From the NCBI RefSeq assembly GCF_003574655.1, contig NZ_QNUM01000007.1, forward strand, positions 186,001 through 250,000: DNA of 64,000 nucleotides. The letters are read 5' to 3'. The notes below the pieces were generated by a model. That model did no database searches and was not told the origin of the DNA. It was given only the letters and a program-made list of their open reading frames with translations. Both the position numbers and the translations under genes were made by a program. Shown here one piece after another: positions 45,218 to 52,543 of the stretch. The first letter of the stretch is position 1; each line of letters begins with the position of its first letter. This DNA comes from Cohaesibacter haloalkalitolerans (GTDB taxonomy: Bacteria; Pseudomonadota; Alphaproteobacteria; Rhizobiales; Cohaesibacteraceae).

Positions 45218-46543
45218 CTAGTCTTCCAGATATTGCTTGCGCAGCTCGCTCACCGCATTGGCATGCGACGAGAAGCCCTCGTAGTCAGCCAGAATCTTGG
45301 CGTTCTTGGCAAGGTCGGGATAGCCCTTCGGCGTGACATAGCCGATGGAGCTGCGGCGCATGAAATCCTGTACCGACAGCGGCCCCCACGTCTTGGCCCC
45401 GGCCGAGGTCGGCAACACGGCGTTCGGCCCAAGGGCGAAGTTGGCAATAGAGACCGGTGTATGGGTGCCAAGCAGGATTTCGGCGGCATTGGTGATGGAG
45501 CCGAGATATTCGAAGGCCTTGGTGGAGAGGATCTCCAGATGCTCGGGCGCATATTCGTTGACGAAGGCGCAGGCGTCATCCATGTCGCGGGCGACCACGA
45601 TGCCGCCGGACTTGCCGGTGAGCACGGTGCGGGAGAATTCGACGCGCTGTTCGGTCATGTTGGCCCAGTGACCCGGAAGGGCTTCAAGCGCCTCTTTGGC
45701 CACCCGCTCGGAGGAGGTCACCAGCCAGGCGGAACTGTCTGGCCCGTGTTCGGCCTCGATCAGCAGATCCATGGCGGCCAAGCCACCGCTGACGGTGTCA
45801 TCGGCAAGGATCATCACTTCGGATGGCCCGGCAGGCAAGCCCGGATCGATCACGCCGGAAAGCAGGCGCTTGGCGGCAACCACCCACGGGCTGCCTGGAC
45901 CGACAATTTTCTGGGCCCGTTTGACGGTTTCGGTGCCGAAGGCCGCTGCGGCGACGGCCTGAGCGCCACCGACCTTATAGACGGTGCTGACACCGGCGAG
46001 ACGGGCGGCAACCAGCGTTGCGGCATCGACCTTGCCGTCCGGTCCCGGAGGGGTGAAGATGGCCAGGTTCGGCACCTTGGCAACGACAGCAGGGCCGGTG
46101 GTCATCATGGTGACAGAGGGGAATGAGCCCTTGCCGCGCGGCACATAGAGGGCGACGGATTCGATCGGCGTGAAGCGGTCACCGGCAAAGGCGCCGGGGA
46201 TCACTTCCTTCAGCCACATCGGCTCGGGAGCCTGTTCTTCATGGAAGGTGCGGATGTTGGCAATGCCGAAGCGGATCGCCTCGATCACCTCTTCCTCAAC
46301 CAGCGTGAAAGCTTCCTCGAACTCTTCCTCGGAGGCCTTGAGATTGTCGAGCGTCAGGCCCTTGGCCTTGTCGAGCTCGGTGCCAAAGCGCACCAGAGCG
46401 GCATCGCCCTCGGTCTTCACGGCCTCGATGATCGGGCCGACCTTCTCGATGAAGAAGGACAGGTCCGTTTCAGAGCGCTTTACCAGATCAGCGCGCTCTT
46501 CTGGCGACAGATCGGCCAGAACCTTGTAGGTCACGTCAGTCAT
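45218..46543 (-). CDS. HisD-family dehydrogenase, not histidinol dehydrogenase (HpsN-like candidate)
   Basis: A 441-residue enzyme with the full histidinol-dehydrogenase fold ('GPGSPWVVAAKRLLSG', 'LPAGPSEVMILAD', 'EAEHGPDS'). The general-base pair Glu334-His335 and the zinc histidines His266 and His427 are kept, but three residues diagnostic of HisD are changed: the zinc Gln is Glu263, the zinc Asp is Asn368, and the substrate-contacting His after GPN is Ala375. It also sits in a transporter operon, not with histidine genes. HisD homologues of this kind include sulfopropanediol 3-dehydrogenase (HpsN), which oxidises dihydroxypropanesulfonate to sulfolactate. The substrate here is inferred only. 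Confidence 0.85.
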   Translation of the reverse strand: MTDVTYKVLADLSPEERADLVKRSETDLSFFIEKVGPIIEAVKTEGDAALVRFGTELDKAKGLTLDNLKASEEEFEEAFTLVEEEVIEAIRFGIANIRTFHEEQAPEPMWLKEVIPGAFAGDRFTPIESVALYVPRGKGSFPSVTMMTTGPAVVAKVPNLAIFTPPGPDGKVDAATLVAARLAGVSTVYKVGGAQAVAAAAFGTETVKRAQKIVGPGSPWVVAAKRLLSGVIDPGLPAGPSEVMILADDTVSGGLAAMDLLIEAEHGPDSSAWLVTSSERVAKEALEALPGHWANMTEQRVEFSRTVLTGKSGGIVVARDMDDACAFVNEYAPEHLEILSTKAFEYLGSITNAAEILLGTHTPVSIANFALGPNAVLPTSAGAKTWGPLSVQDFMRRSSIGYVTPKGYPDLAKNAKILADYEGFSSHANAVSELRKQYLED

Positions 46544-46589
46544 TCGACTTTCCTTTCATGAGCAGTGAAGCGCCTCACCGCCCCTCTGA

Positions 46590-47387
46590 TCATTTTGATT
46601 TGAGAAAGATTTCCAGCCCCACCAACCGGTCAAGCAGCCAGACCGCGATGAGCGCGATCACCACGAAGACCACCGAAATGGCCGCCAGATCCGGCGTGAT
46701 GATGGAGCGGATGTTGTTGTAGATCTGCACCGGTAGCGTCACTGTGCGCGCGTCGGTCAGCAGCAGGGACACCAGAAACTCGGTCATCGCCAGCACGAAC
46801 ATCAACAGTCCGCCGGTGATAACGCCGGGCATGACGGCTGGCAGGGTCACGTACCAGAAGGTCTCCATGCGCCCTGCCCCGCAGTTCTCCGCAGCCAGTT
46901 CCAGATCGCGGTCAAGCGCCGCCGCCGACGAGGACACCGACCAGATGACGAAAGGCAGGTTGATGACGGCGCAGGCAACACCGACCGGCCAGACATTGCC
47001 CAGAATGCCCCATTCACCAAATACCAGCATCATGCCGATGCCCGACCCGATCAGCGGTACGGTGAAGGGCAGCAGCAGATAGATATTGATGAGATTGACG
47101 AACTTCAGTCGGTAGCGCGTCAGTGCAATCCCGGCGACCGTGCCGACGGGCAAAGAGACAATGACACAGACCGTGGAAACAATGAGCGAGCGCCAGAGCG
47201 CCAGTCGCAGCTCGCGCGCCATGGCGATCTTCTCATACCATTTGAGCGAGAAGCCATCGGGCGGAAAGGCGATGATGTTGCCCGAGGTGACCGAGGCACC
47301 AAGCACGATGATGGTCGGCATCGACAGGGTGATGATGCTGATGCCAACGAGCGTCCAGAAAATGAGCTTCTGCGATGAACTGGTCAT
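46590..47387 (-). CDS. Polyamine-type ABC transporter permease (PotC-like), cluster 2
   Basis: A 265-residue permease with six membrane segments, starting 'LIFWTLVGISIITLSMPTIIVLGASV'. The EAA loop is around 'LAAENCGAGRMETFWYVTLPAVMPGVI'. The start overlaps the upstream permease stop by ATGA. Confidence 0.9.
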   Translation of the reverse strand: MTSSSQKLIFWTLVGISIITLSMPTIIVLGASVTSGNIIAFPPDGFSLKWYEKIAMARELRLALWRSLIVSTVCVIVSLPVGTVAGIALTRYRLKFVNLINIYLLLPFTVPLIGSGIGMMLVFGEWGILGNVWPVGVACAVINLPFVIWSVSSSAAALDRDLELAAENCGAGRMETFWYVTLPAVMPGVITGGLLMFVLAMTEFLVSLLLTDARTVTLPVQIYNNIRSIITPDLAAISVVFVVIALIAVWLLDRLVGLEIFLKSK

Positions 47388-48340
47388 TTCTTCGCCCCCA
47401 TGCCAAGAGTGCCAGCCCCGAAGATCATGAAGACCAGCCCGACAATCAGCGAACCGATGGCCACCAGAACCAGTGCCAGTGCCGAACCCAGCCCCTGATT
47501 GGCCGTTCGGAAGAACTGGTCATAGATGGCATTGGCGATAAAATCCTGCGAGCCGCCCCCCAGCATGGCAGGCATGGCAAAGTCGGTGAGCGAAAGGGTG
47601 GCGACCACCAACCCTGCGCCGATGAGGCCCGGCTTGGCCATGGGCAACACCACATACCACAGGGACTGCAGCCAGTTGGCCCCGAGCGAACCGGCGGCGG
47701 TTTCGATCTCCTGCGGAATGGCCGTCAGGGCCGGTGCCAGCAGCAGCACGGCAAAGGGCAGCATATATTGCACGAGGCCGAAGATGACGGCGGGATAATT
47801 GAACAGCAGGCGGATTGGTTCCACCCCCACCAGCCCCAGAACCTCGTTGACGGCACCGGAATTGCCAAGAATGATCAGCCAGCCATAGGCGCGCACCACC
47901 TGGCCGATGAAGAAAGGCAGAAACAGGATGACCAGCAGCCCCTTGCGCACAAGGGCGCTCGACGTCCGCACCAGAATATAGGCATAGGGAAAGGCGAGCA
48001 GCAGCGTGAAGACGACGGTCAGCGCAGCACCGAGCAGGGAGCGCCAGAGAATGCGCAGATAGGTGGCGCTTTCAACAATCGTCAGATAGTTCTCGCCGGT
48101 ATAGTTTTCCGAGGGCAGATAGGTCGAGGTGTCGAGCGTATGCAATGAGCTTTCGGCGATCTGGACAAGGCCGAGCACCAGAATGCCAACCAGCAGCAAG
48201 GCCGGTGCCAGCAGCAGCCAGCCGGTATGACGGCTCAACGACCGGGGCCAGATGAGGCTGGCACCTTCCTCAAGACTGTCCATGACCCGCCAGCGCAGGG
48301 GATAGCGGAACCGGGTACGGTCGACCGTGGGATTGTTCAT
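47384..48340 (-). CDS. Polyamine-type ABC transporter permease (PotB-like), cluster 2
   Basis: A 318-residue permease with six membrane segments after a cytoplasmic N-terminus of about 35 residues. The EAA loop is 'EIETAAGSLGANWLQSLWYVVLPMAKPGLI'. Start ATG 48340 is 111 bp after the binding-protein stop; a longer frame to 48430 has no membrane or conserved features. Confidence 0.9.
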   Translation of the reverse strand: MNNPTVDRTRFRYPLRWRVMDSLEEGASLIWPRSLSRHTGWLLLAPALLLVGILVLGLVQIAESSLHTLDTSTYLPSENYTGENYLTIVESATYLRILWRSLLGAALTVVFTLLLAFPYAYILVRTSSALVRKGLLVILFLPFFIGQVVRAYGWLIILGNSGAVNEVLGLVGVEPIRLLFNYPAVIFGLVQYMLPFAVLLLAPALTAIPQEIETAAGSLGANWLQSLWYVVLPMAKPGLIGAGLVVATLSLTDFAMPAMLGGGSQDFIANAIYDQFFRTANQGLGSALALVLVAIGSLIVGLVFMIFGAGTLGMGAKK

Positions 48341-48451
48341 CGGCGCGCTTCTTCCTTCGACTTGCCAGCCTGCCCGGGACCCGGGCTGACGTCCGGGCCG
48401 GATGTTTGCAGGCGATTGCCGAGGCTGCACCGGAGCGCAGCCTCCGGGCTG

Positions 48452-49558
48452 TTAGCCCTGCATGATTTCCTTGAACTTGGCGAACCATACGCTTTCGTTC
48501 TCGACCTGAACCTTGTTGGAGATGCGGATCAGATGCTCGAAATCTTCCGGTTTGACCGGATAGGACGGATCACCGACGAGGTCGGCAGGAGGCGTCAGGC
48601 CCGGCACGACGCCCGGCAGGCCAAGGCCATTACACCAGATCTGCTGGGCATCCTTGGTGATGGCGAAGTTGATATACTGCTTGGCCCAATAGAGCTCGTT
48701 TTCCGGCAGCCCCTTGGGAACCCACAGACCGTCGGTATCGAACTTGCAGCCTTCTTCCGGCACGGTCCAGGCAATGTTCACGCCGTTTTTCTTGGCAGCG
48801 AGCGCGTTGGTGGAAATGGTGCAGGCCAGATCAATCTCGTTGTTCTGGAACCAGTTGGTGAAGTCCGGGTCTTCGCCGAGCAACGGTTCCTGAGCCTTGA
48901 CCTCCTGAATGAATTTCCAGCAGGCATCCATGTTGCCCGGAATGTCTTCGAGCTTGCCGCCACCGGCTACCTGTGCCGGGAAGTGGAAGCCGATGCCGTC
49001 GTTATAGAGGGCGATGCGCCCCTTGAACTTGGGATCGAGCAGCGCCTTCCACGAGGTCGGAGCGCCATCAGGGAAGGCTTCCGGGCGGTAGGCCAGCACA
49101 TAGACATAGCCATAGGTGTTGACGATCGGATAGCCATCGAGGCCAACCGGCTTTGCCAGATCCAGCGTGTTCTTGAGGTTGGAGAGATCGGACAGATCCT
49201 CGGTGACGCCACGCAGCGCAGACTTCGTTGCGTTGGTGGTGGTGTCCCAGTTCACATGGATCGGCGGCACACGCTTCTGGGCAACGGCAGCCCAGAGTTT
49301 TGGCTGGATCTCATTGTCTTCAGTCAGGTCGTGACGCACGGCAATGCCGGTCATCTTGGTGAACGGATCGGAGACACCGGCCTTCAGAGCGTCCACCCAT
49401 TCGCCACCCCAGGCGCGAACGATGATCTCGGCTGGCTTGGCCGGCTCGGCAGCCAACAGCCTTGTTCCCGGCAACGTGCTCAGAAGAGCCGCGCCACCCC
49501 CTGCGACACCGGCGCGCAACACCGAGCGCCGTGATAGTCCATTCTTGAAATTCGCCAT
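48452..49558 (-). CDS. Polyamine-type ABC transporter substrate-binding protein, cluster 2
   Basis: A 368-residue exported binding protein with a twin-arginine signal ('LSRRSVLRAGVAGGGAALLS'). The mature part begins 'EIIVRAWGGEWVDALKAGVSDPFTKMTGI', typical of PotD/family-1 binding proteins. Several tryptophans and an acidic set (such as 'DGIGFHFPAQVAGG') may form the ligand pocket. The ligand should match the downstream dehydrogenases and kinase. Start ATG 49558 with GGAGAAGGGA upstream. Confidence 0.9.
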   Translation of the reverse strand: MANFKNGLSRRSVLRAGVAGGGAALLSTLPGTRLLAAEPAKPAEIIVRAWGGEWVDALKAGVSDPFTKMTGIAVRHDLTEDNEIQPKLWAAVAQKRVPPIHVNWDTTTNATKSALRGVTEDLSDLSNLKNTLDLAKPVGLDGYPIVNTYGYVYVLAYRPEAFPDGAPTSWKALLDPKFKGRIALYNDGIGFHFPAQVAGGGKLEDIPGNMDACWKFIQEVKAQEPLLGEDPDFTNWFQNNEIDLACTISTNALAAKKNGVNIAWTVPEEGCKFDTDGLWVPKGLPENELYWAKQYINFAITKDAQQIWCNGLGLPGVVPGLTPPADLVGDPSYPVKPEDFEHLIRISNKVQVENESVWFAKFKEIMQG

Positions 49559-49610
49559 GTTCCCTTCTCCTATGGAAATGATAAATGGGTGCCCCTGTTT
49601 CTTGCTATTG

Positions 49611-50732
49611 TCAGGCGTCGTGATTGAAAATCTTCATATCCTTGCCGTGCCAGCCGATCCTGACCGGCGAGCCGATTTCGAAAATGTCGAAGCTATGCGG
49701 ATCGTGGTGGTAGATCTGGAACTTGATGTCGGGCGCGCGTTCGCAGCCAACGACATAGATCAGCCGCTCACCCTCGAAGATCACATCCTCAACCTTCCCG
49801 TCCATCTCGATCTCGCACCCGGCCAATGCTTCGGGCCCGGCACCGATGCGCAACTGTTCGGCACGCACGGCCCCACGGGCCGGAGCTCCGAGGGTTGCCT
49901 CTGGCGTGGCCGAACCCGGCAACAGCAAATCACCGACCTTCAGGCCATCTGCCGTCAGAGTGCCGTCAATGAAGGTAGAGACACCGATGAAGCTGGCGAC
50001 AAACAGATTGTTGGGAGCACGGTAGAGGCCAACCGGCCTGTCGTGCTGCTGGATCAGGCCCTGATCCATGACGATGATGTCGTCCGAGACCACCAAGGCC
50101 TCGCGCTGGTCATGGGTGACGTTGATGGTGGTCACCCCCAGCTCCTTCTGGATCCGGCGGAATTCAAGCTGCATTTCCTCGCGCAATTTGCGATCAAGGG
50201 CAGCCAGAGGCTCGTCAAGCAGCAGCAGCTCAGGCTCGAACACCAGAGCGCGGGCGATGGCAACACGTTGCTGCTGGCCGCCGGACAATTCGTGCGGACG
50301 CCGCTCGGCATAGCCATCAAGCTTCACCAGATTGAGGAACTTCTCGACCTTGCCGGAAATCTCTGCCGGATTGGTGCGGCGCATCTTGAGCGGGAAGGCA
50401 ACATTCTCGGCAGCCGTCATGTGGGGGAACAGAGCGAGCTTCTGGAACACCATGCCGATGGAGCGACGGTTGGGCGGGTCGGCATCAACCGGTTTTCCGG
50501 CAATGGTTATGGTGCCTTGCGTCGGCTTCTGGAACCCGGCAATCATGCGCAGCAGTGTCGTCTTGCCGGAACCGGAAGGGCCAAGAATGGTCAGGAAGGA
50601 CCCGGTCTCGACATCGAATGACGCATCTTTCACCGCCGGACTGCCCGACCCGAAATCCATGGTCACACCACGGACGCTGACCGCTACGGAGCGTTCAGCC
50701 CGGGAAGCGCTATCCAGCTGCAAATCACTCAT
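49611..50732 (-). CDS. Polyamine-type ABC transporter ATP-binding protein (PotA-like), cluster 2
   Basis: A 373-residue ATPase: Walker A 'GPSGSGKTT', signature 'LSGGQQQRVAIARAL', Walker B 'LLLLDEPLAALD', and a C-terminal TOBE domain. Start ATG 50732 is chosen because AAAAGG lies seven bases upstream; a second ATG at 50738 is too close to that site. A 118-bp gap with AT-rich elements separates it from the SDR gene, so it may have its own promoter. Confidence 0.92.
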   Translation of the reverse strand: MSDLQLDSASRAERSVAVSVRGVTMDFGSGSPAVKDASFDVETGSFLTILGPSGSGKTTLLRMIAGFQKPTQGTITIAGKPVDADPPNRRSIGMVFQKLALFPHMTAAENVAFPLKMRRTNPAEISGKVEKFLNLVKLDGYAERRPHELSGGQQQRVAIARALVFEPELLLLDEPLAALDRKLREEMQLEFRRIQKELGVTTINVTHDQREALVVSDDIIVMDQGLIQQHDRPVGLYRAPNNLFVASFIGVSTFIDGTLTADGLKVGDLLLPGSATPEATLGAPARGAVRAEQLRIGAGPEALAGCEIEMDGKVEDVIFEGERLIYVVGCERAPDIKFQIYHHDPHSFDIFEIGSPVRIGWHGKDMKIFNHDA

Positions 50733-50850
50733 AAACATACCTTTTTCCTGATCGCAATCCTTGGTTGCCCCCTCATTATGTGGCGACCTATGCCCAATAT
50801 GTATATATGTTTTTCGAGCCTTTCGAAATTGCCGCACGGCTTCGGAATGC

Positions 50851-51621
50851 TCAAATTGCGGCCAAATAGCCGCCATCAATGCCCAAAATTTGTCCTGTGA
50901 TGTATTTTGAGGCATCCGAGGCCAAAAAGACAACCGAACCGATCAAATCATCAAGCTCACCGAAGCGTCCCAGAGGGATCTTCGACTGCATCGCTTCGAC
51001 CCATTCTTCATTCTCGTAGAAGACTTCCGTCATGTCGGTGCGGAAATAACCCGGCGCAATGGCATTGACCCGGATCCCCTCACCCGCCCATTCGGTTGCA
51101 AGCGCGCGCGTCAGACCCGCGATGCCCGATTTGGAGGAGCCATAGGGCACCGCCGTCGGCACACCAACGAAGGTGGTCAGCGAGGCCAGATTGATGATCG
51201 CGCCCCCCTTTGCCATGGTCTTTGCCACGGCCTGGGAGGTAAAGAAGGCGCCCTTGAGGTTGGTATCGATGATCTTGTCCCAGAGCGCTTCCTCAATGTC
51301 CTTGGCAGGACAGACATCCTCGACACCGGCGTTGTTGACCAGAATGTCGACCGGGCCGATGGCGCCGATGGTCTCGCGGATCTGCTCCACATCCCGCTGG
51401 TCGCAGGCGATGCACTGGACAGAGCGCCCCGTGGCCGCAATCCTGTCCGCCGTTTCCTTGAGGCTTGCCTGCTGCCGTGCGGTGATCACCAGATCCGCTC
51501 CAGCCTCTGCCAACCCGACGGCAAGCGCCTGACCGATACCGCGGCTGGCGCCGGTGACAAGGGCCTTCCGCCCGGCGAGCGAAAAGCGTCCAAAGAACGG
51601 TGGGGTGGCAGCATCAGTCAT
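50851..51621 (-). CDS. Short-chain dehydrogenase/reductase (HpsO-like candidate)
   Basis: A 256-residue classical SDR. The NAD(P)-binding motif is 'TGASRGIGQAL', the 'NNAG' motif is present, and the catalytic Ser-Tyr-Lys set is seen in 'IINLASL' and 'YGSSKSG'. 'GQILGIDGGYLA' is the conserved C-terminus. It resembles gluconate 5-dehydrogenase-type SDRs. As first gene of cluster 2 it probably oxidises the imported polyol-like compound. Start ATG 51621 follows AAGGAG by seven bases; the TTG at 51636 is rejected. Confidence 0.9.
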   Translation of the reverse strand: MTDAATPPFFGRFSLAGRKALVTGASRGIGQALAVGLAEAGADLVITARQQASLKETADRIAATGRSVQCIACDQRDVEQIRETIGAIGPVDILVNNAGVEDVCPAKDIEEALWDKIIDTNLKGAFFTSQAVAKTMAKGGAIINLASLTTFVGVPTAVPYGSSKSGIAGLTRALATEWAGEGIRVNAIAPGYFRTDMTEVFYENEEWVEAMQSKIPLGRFGELDDLIGSVVFLASDASKYITGQILGIDGGYLAAI

Positions 51622-52179
51622 CGGCGTCTCCTTCAATCGGGCCTGAACAAACCCGATCGACCTTGCAAAATTCGGCAGGATGCCGCGATGAGAAACGATC
51701 TCCCGAAGGGCTTCTCATGGCATCGGAGGCTTCATACTAAGGACGGAGTTTCGGACTCTCAAGCGTCTCCATGCCGGTTCTGGCATGAGTCGTTCCATTG
51801 AAAAGCCACAGATCGCGGGGCGAACCAAGCGTGTTGCGTCGCTTGTCCGGCAGAGAGTCACAATGCCGTTCATTATGATCAGACATACGTTTTAATAGAG
51901 CGGACATAACGGGCCAATGCACAGACATAACCTGTCAATAGGAACCGAAAGAACACGGTAATGGTGGCGTGTCTCTTACGCCTGCTGTTGCAGTGATTCC
52001 CGATATTAGATGTGGAAGGATGGGCGCGAAGGACGGGATGCACCTCCGAACAGGCGTCTCATGAAGCCTATCGGCAGCTTTCCATCGAATGGGCAGCCCT
52101 CTGTGACGCGCATGACTCCGGGAGGACATGGGGATGCCCTGCCCTGTCCGGGGGCTGAGGCAGCCGCCGGATTGCAGAC
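51622..52179. other. Upstream region of ABC cluster 2
   Basis: About 560 bp without a supportable gene, containing the triple direct repeat at 51880-51929 and probably the promoter of the cluster. The 63- to 101-codon minus-strand frames here have no recognisable features and are not annotated. Confidence 0.45.
51880..51929. promoter_or_regulatory. Three direct repeats at 21-bp spacing (candidate regulator array)
   Basis: C(A/G)GACATA occurs at 51880-51887, 51901-51908 and 51922-51929, exactly 21 bp apart. The second and third copies agree at 14 of 18 positions when extended rightward. A TTGACA hexamer overlaps the last copy on the minus strand. The 21-bp step places each copy on the same face of the helix, about 260-310 bp upstream of the SDR gene. 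Confidence 0.55.
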
Positions 52180-52210
52180 AAAAAAATAGCCGAACAAAAG
52201 TTCGGCTATT
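52180..52210 (-). terminator. Strong minus-strand terminator
   Basis: A perfect 11-bp stem, AATAGCCGAAC/GTTCGGCTATT, with a 4-nt loop; on the minus strand it runs into seven T (complement of 52180-52186). It lies 334 bp beyond the stop of the TPR-sulfotransferase gene. Confidence 0.85.
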
Positions 52211-52300
52211 AAGTATAGACTGCGCAAAGGCGCAGTGCAATCACCTTCCAGAGGGGAACAGCTGATGGCACTTGTCATCGCAGGAATAAAGCCTGCACTG
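52180..52300 (-). ncRNA. Candidate structured small RNA (or structured 3' UTR)
   Basis: Read on the minus strand, a series of stems precedes a strong terminator: GCAGG/CCTGC (52280-52284 and 52292-52296), GATG/CATC near 52264-52277, ACTGCGC-cttt-GCGCAGT (52219-52236), then the terminator. An unpaired CCCCTC tract, complementary to ribosome-binding sites, lies between them. No reading frame fits. The 5' end and promoter are not identified. Confidence 0.35.
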
Positions 52301-52543
52301 AAAAACTGCCTTCAACTTAAGCACATGATGCATAATTTTTAATCAAACTTCAACGCACAAAAGTGAATAGCAGGTGCCCACGCAGAGATATCTACAACGC
52401 AGTCCAATTTCCCCTCGAGTTCACAATTCGAGAGCATCGGCATTGGGACATTTGTATGTGTCAGAAGGTCTGTTTGCCCCCTTTTCATGACGCAGAGAGG
52501 CCCTTGCGCCCCTCTTGAGCGCATGCAAGAACCGCCGATATGG
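52211..52543. other. Region downstream of the TPR-sulfotransferase gene
   Basis: No protein-coding gene is supportable. It holds the body of the candidate small RNA and an AT-rich stretch near 52325-52360 that might be its promoter, though I could not fit -35 and -10 elements with normal spacing. Confidence 0.35.

Noticed and set aside
44027-46126. Plus-strand open frame of 699 codons
   Set aside because: It is antisense to the kinase, zinc dehydrogenase and HisD-like genes, all of which have clear motifs.
45218-46543. Histidinol dehydrogenase of histidine biosynthesis
   Set aside because: Key HisD residues are substituted and the gene lies in a transporter operon without other histidine genes.
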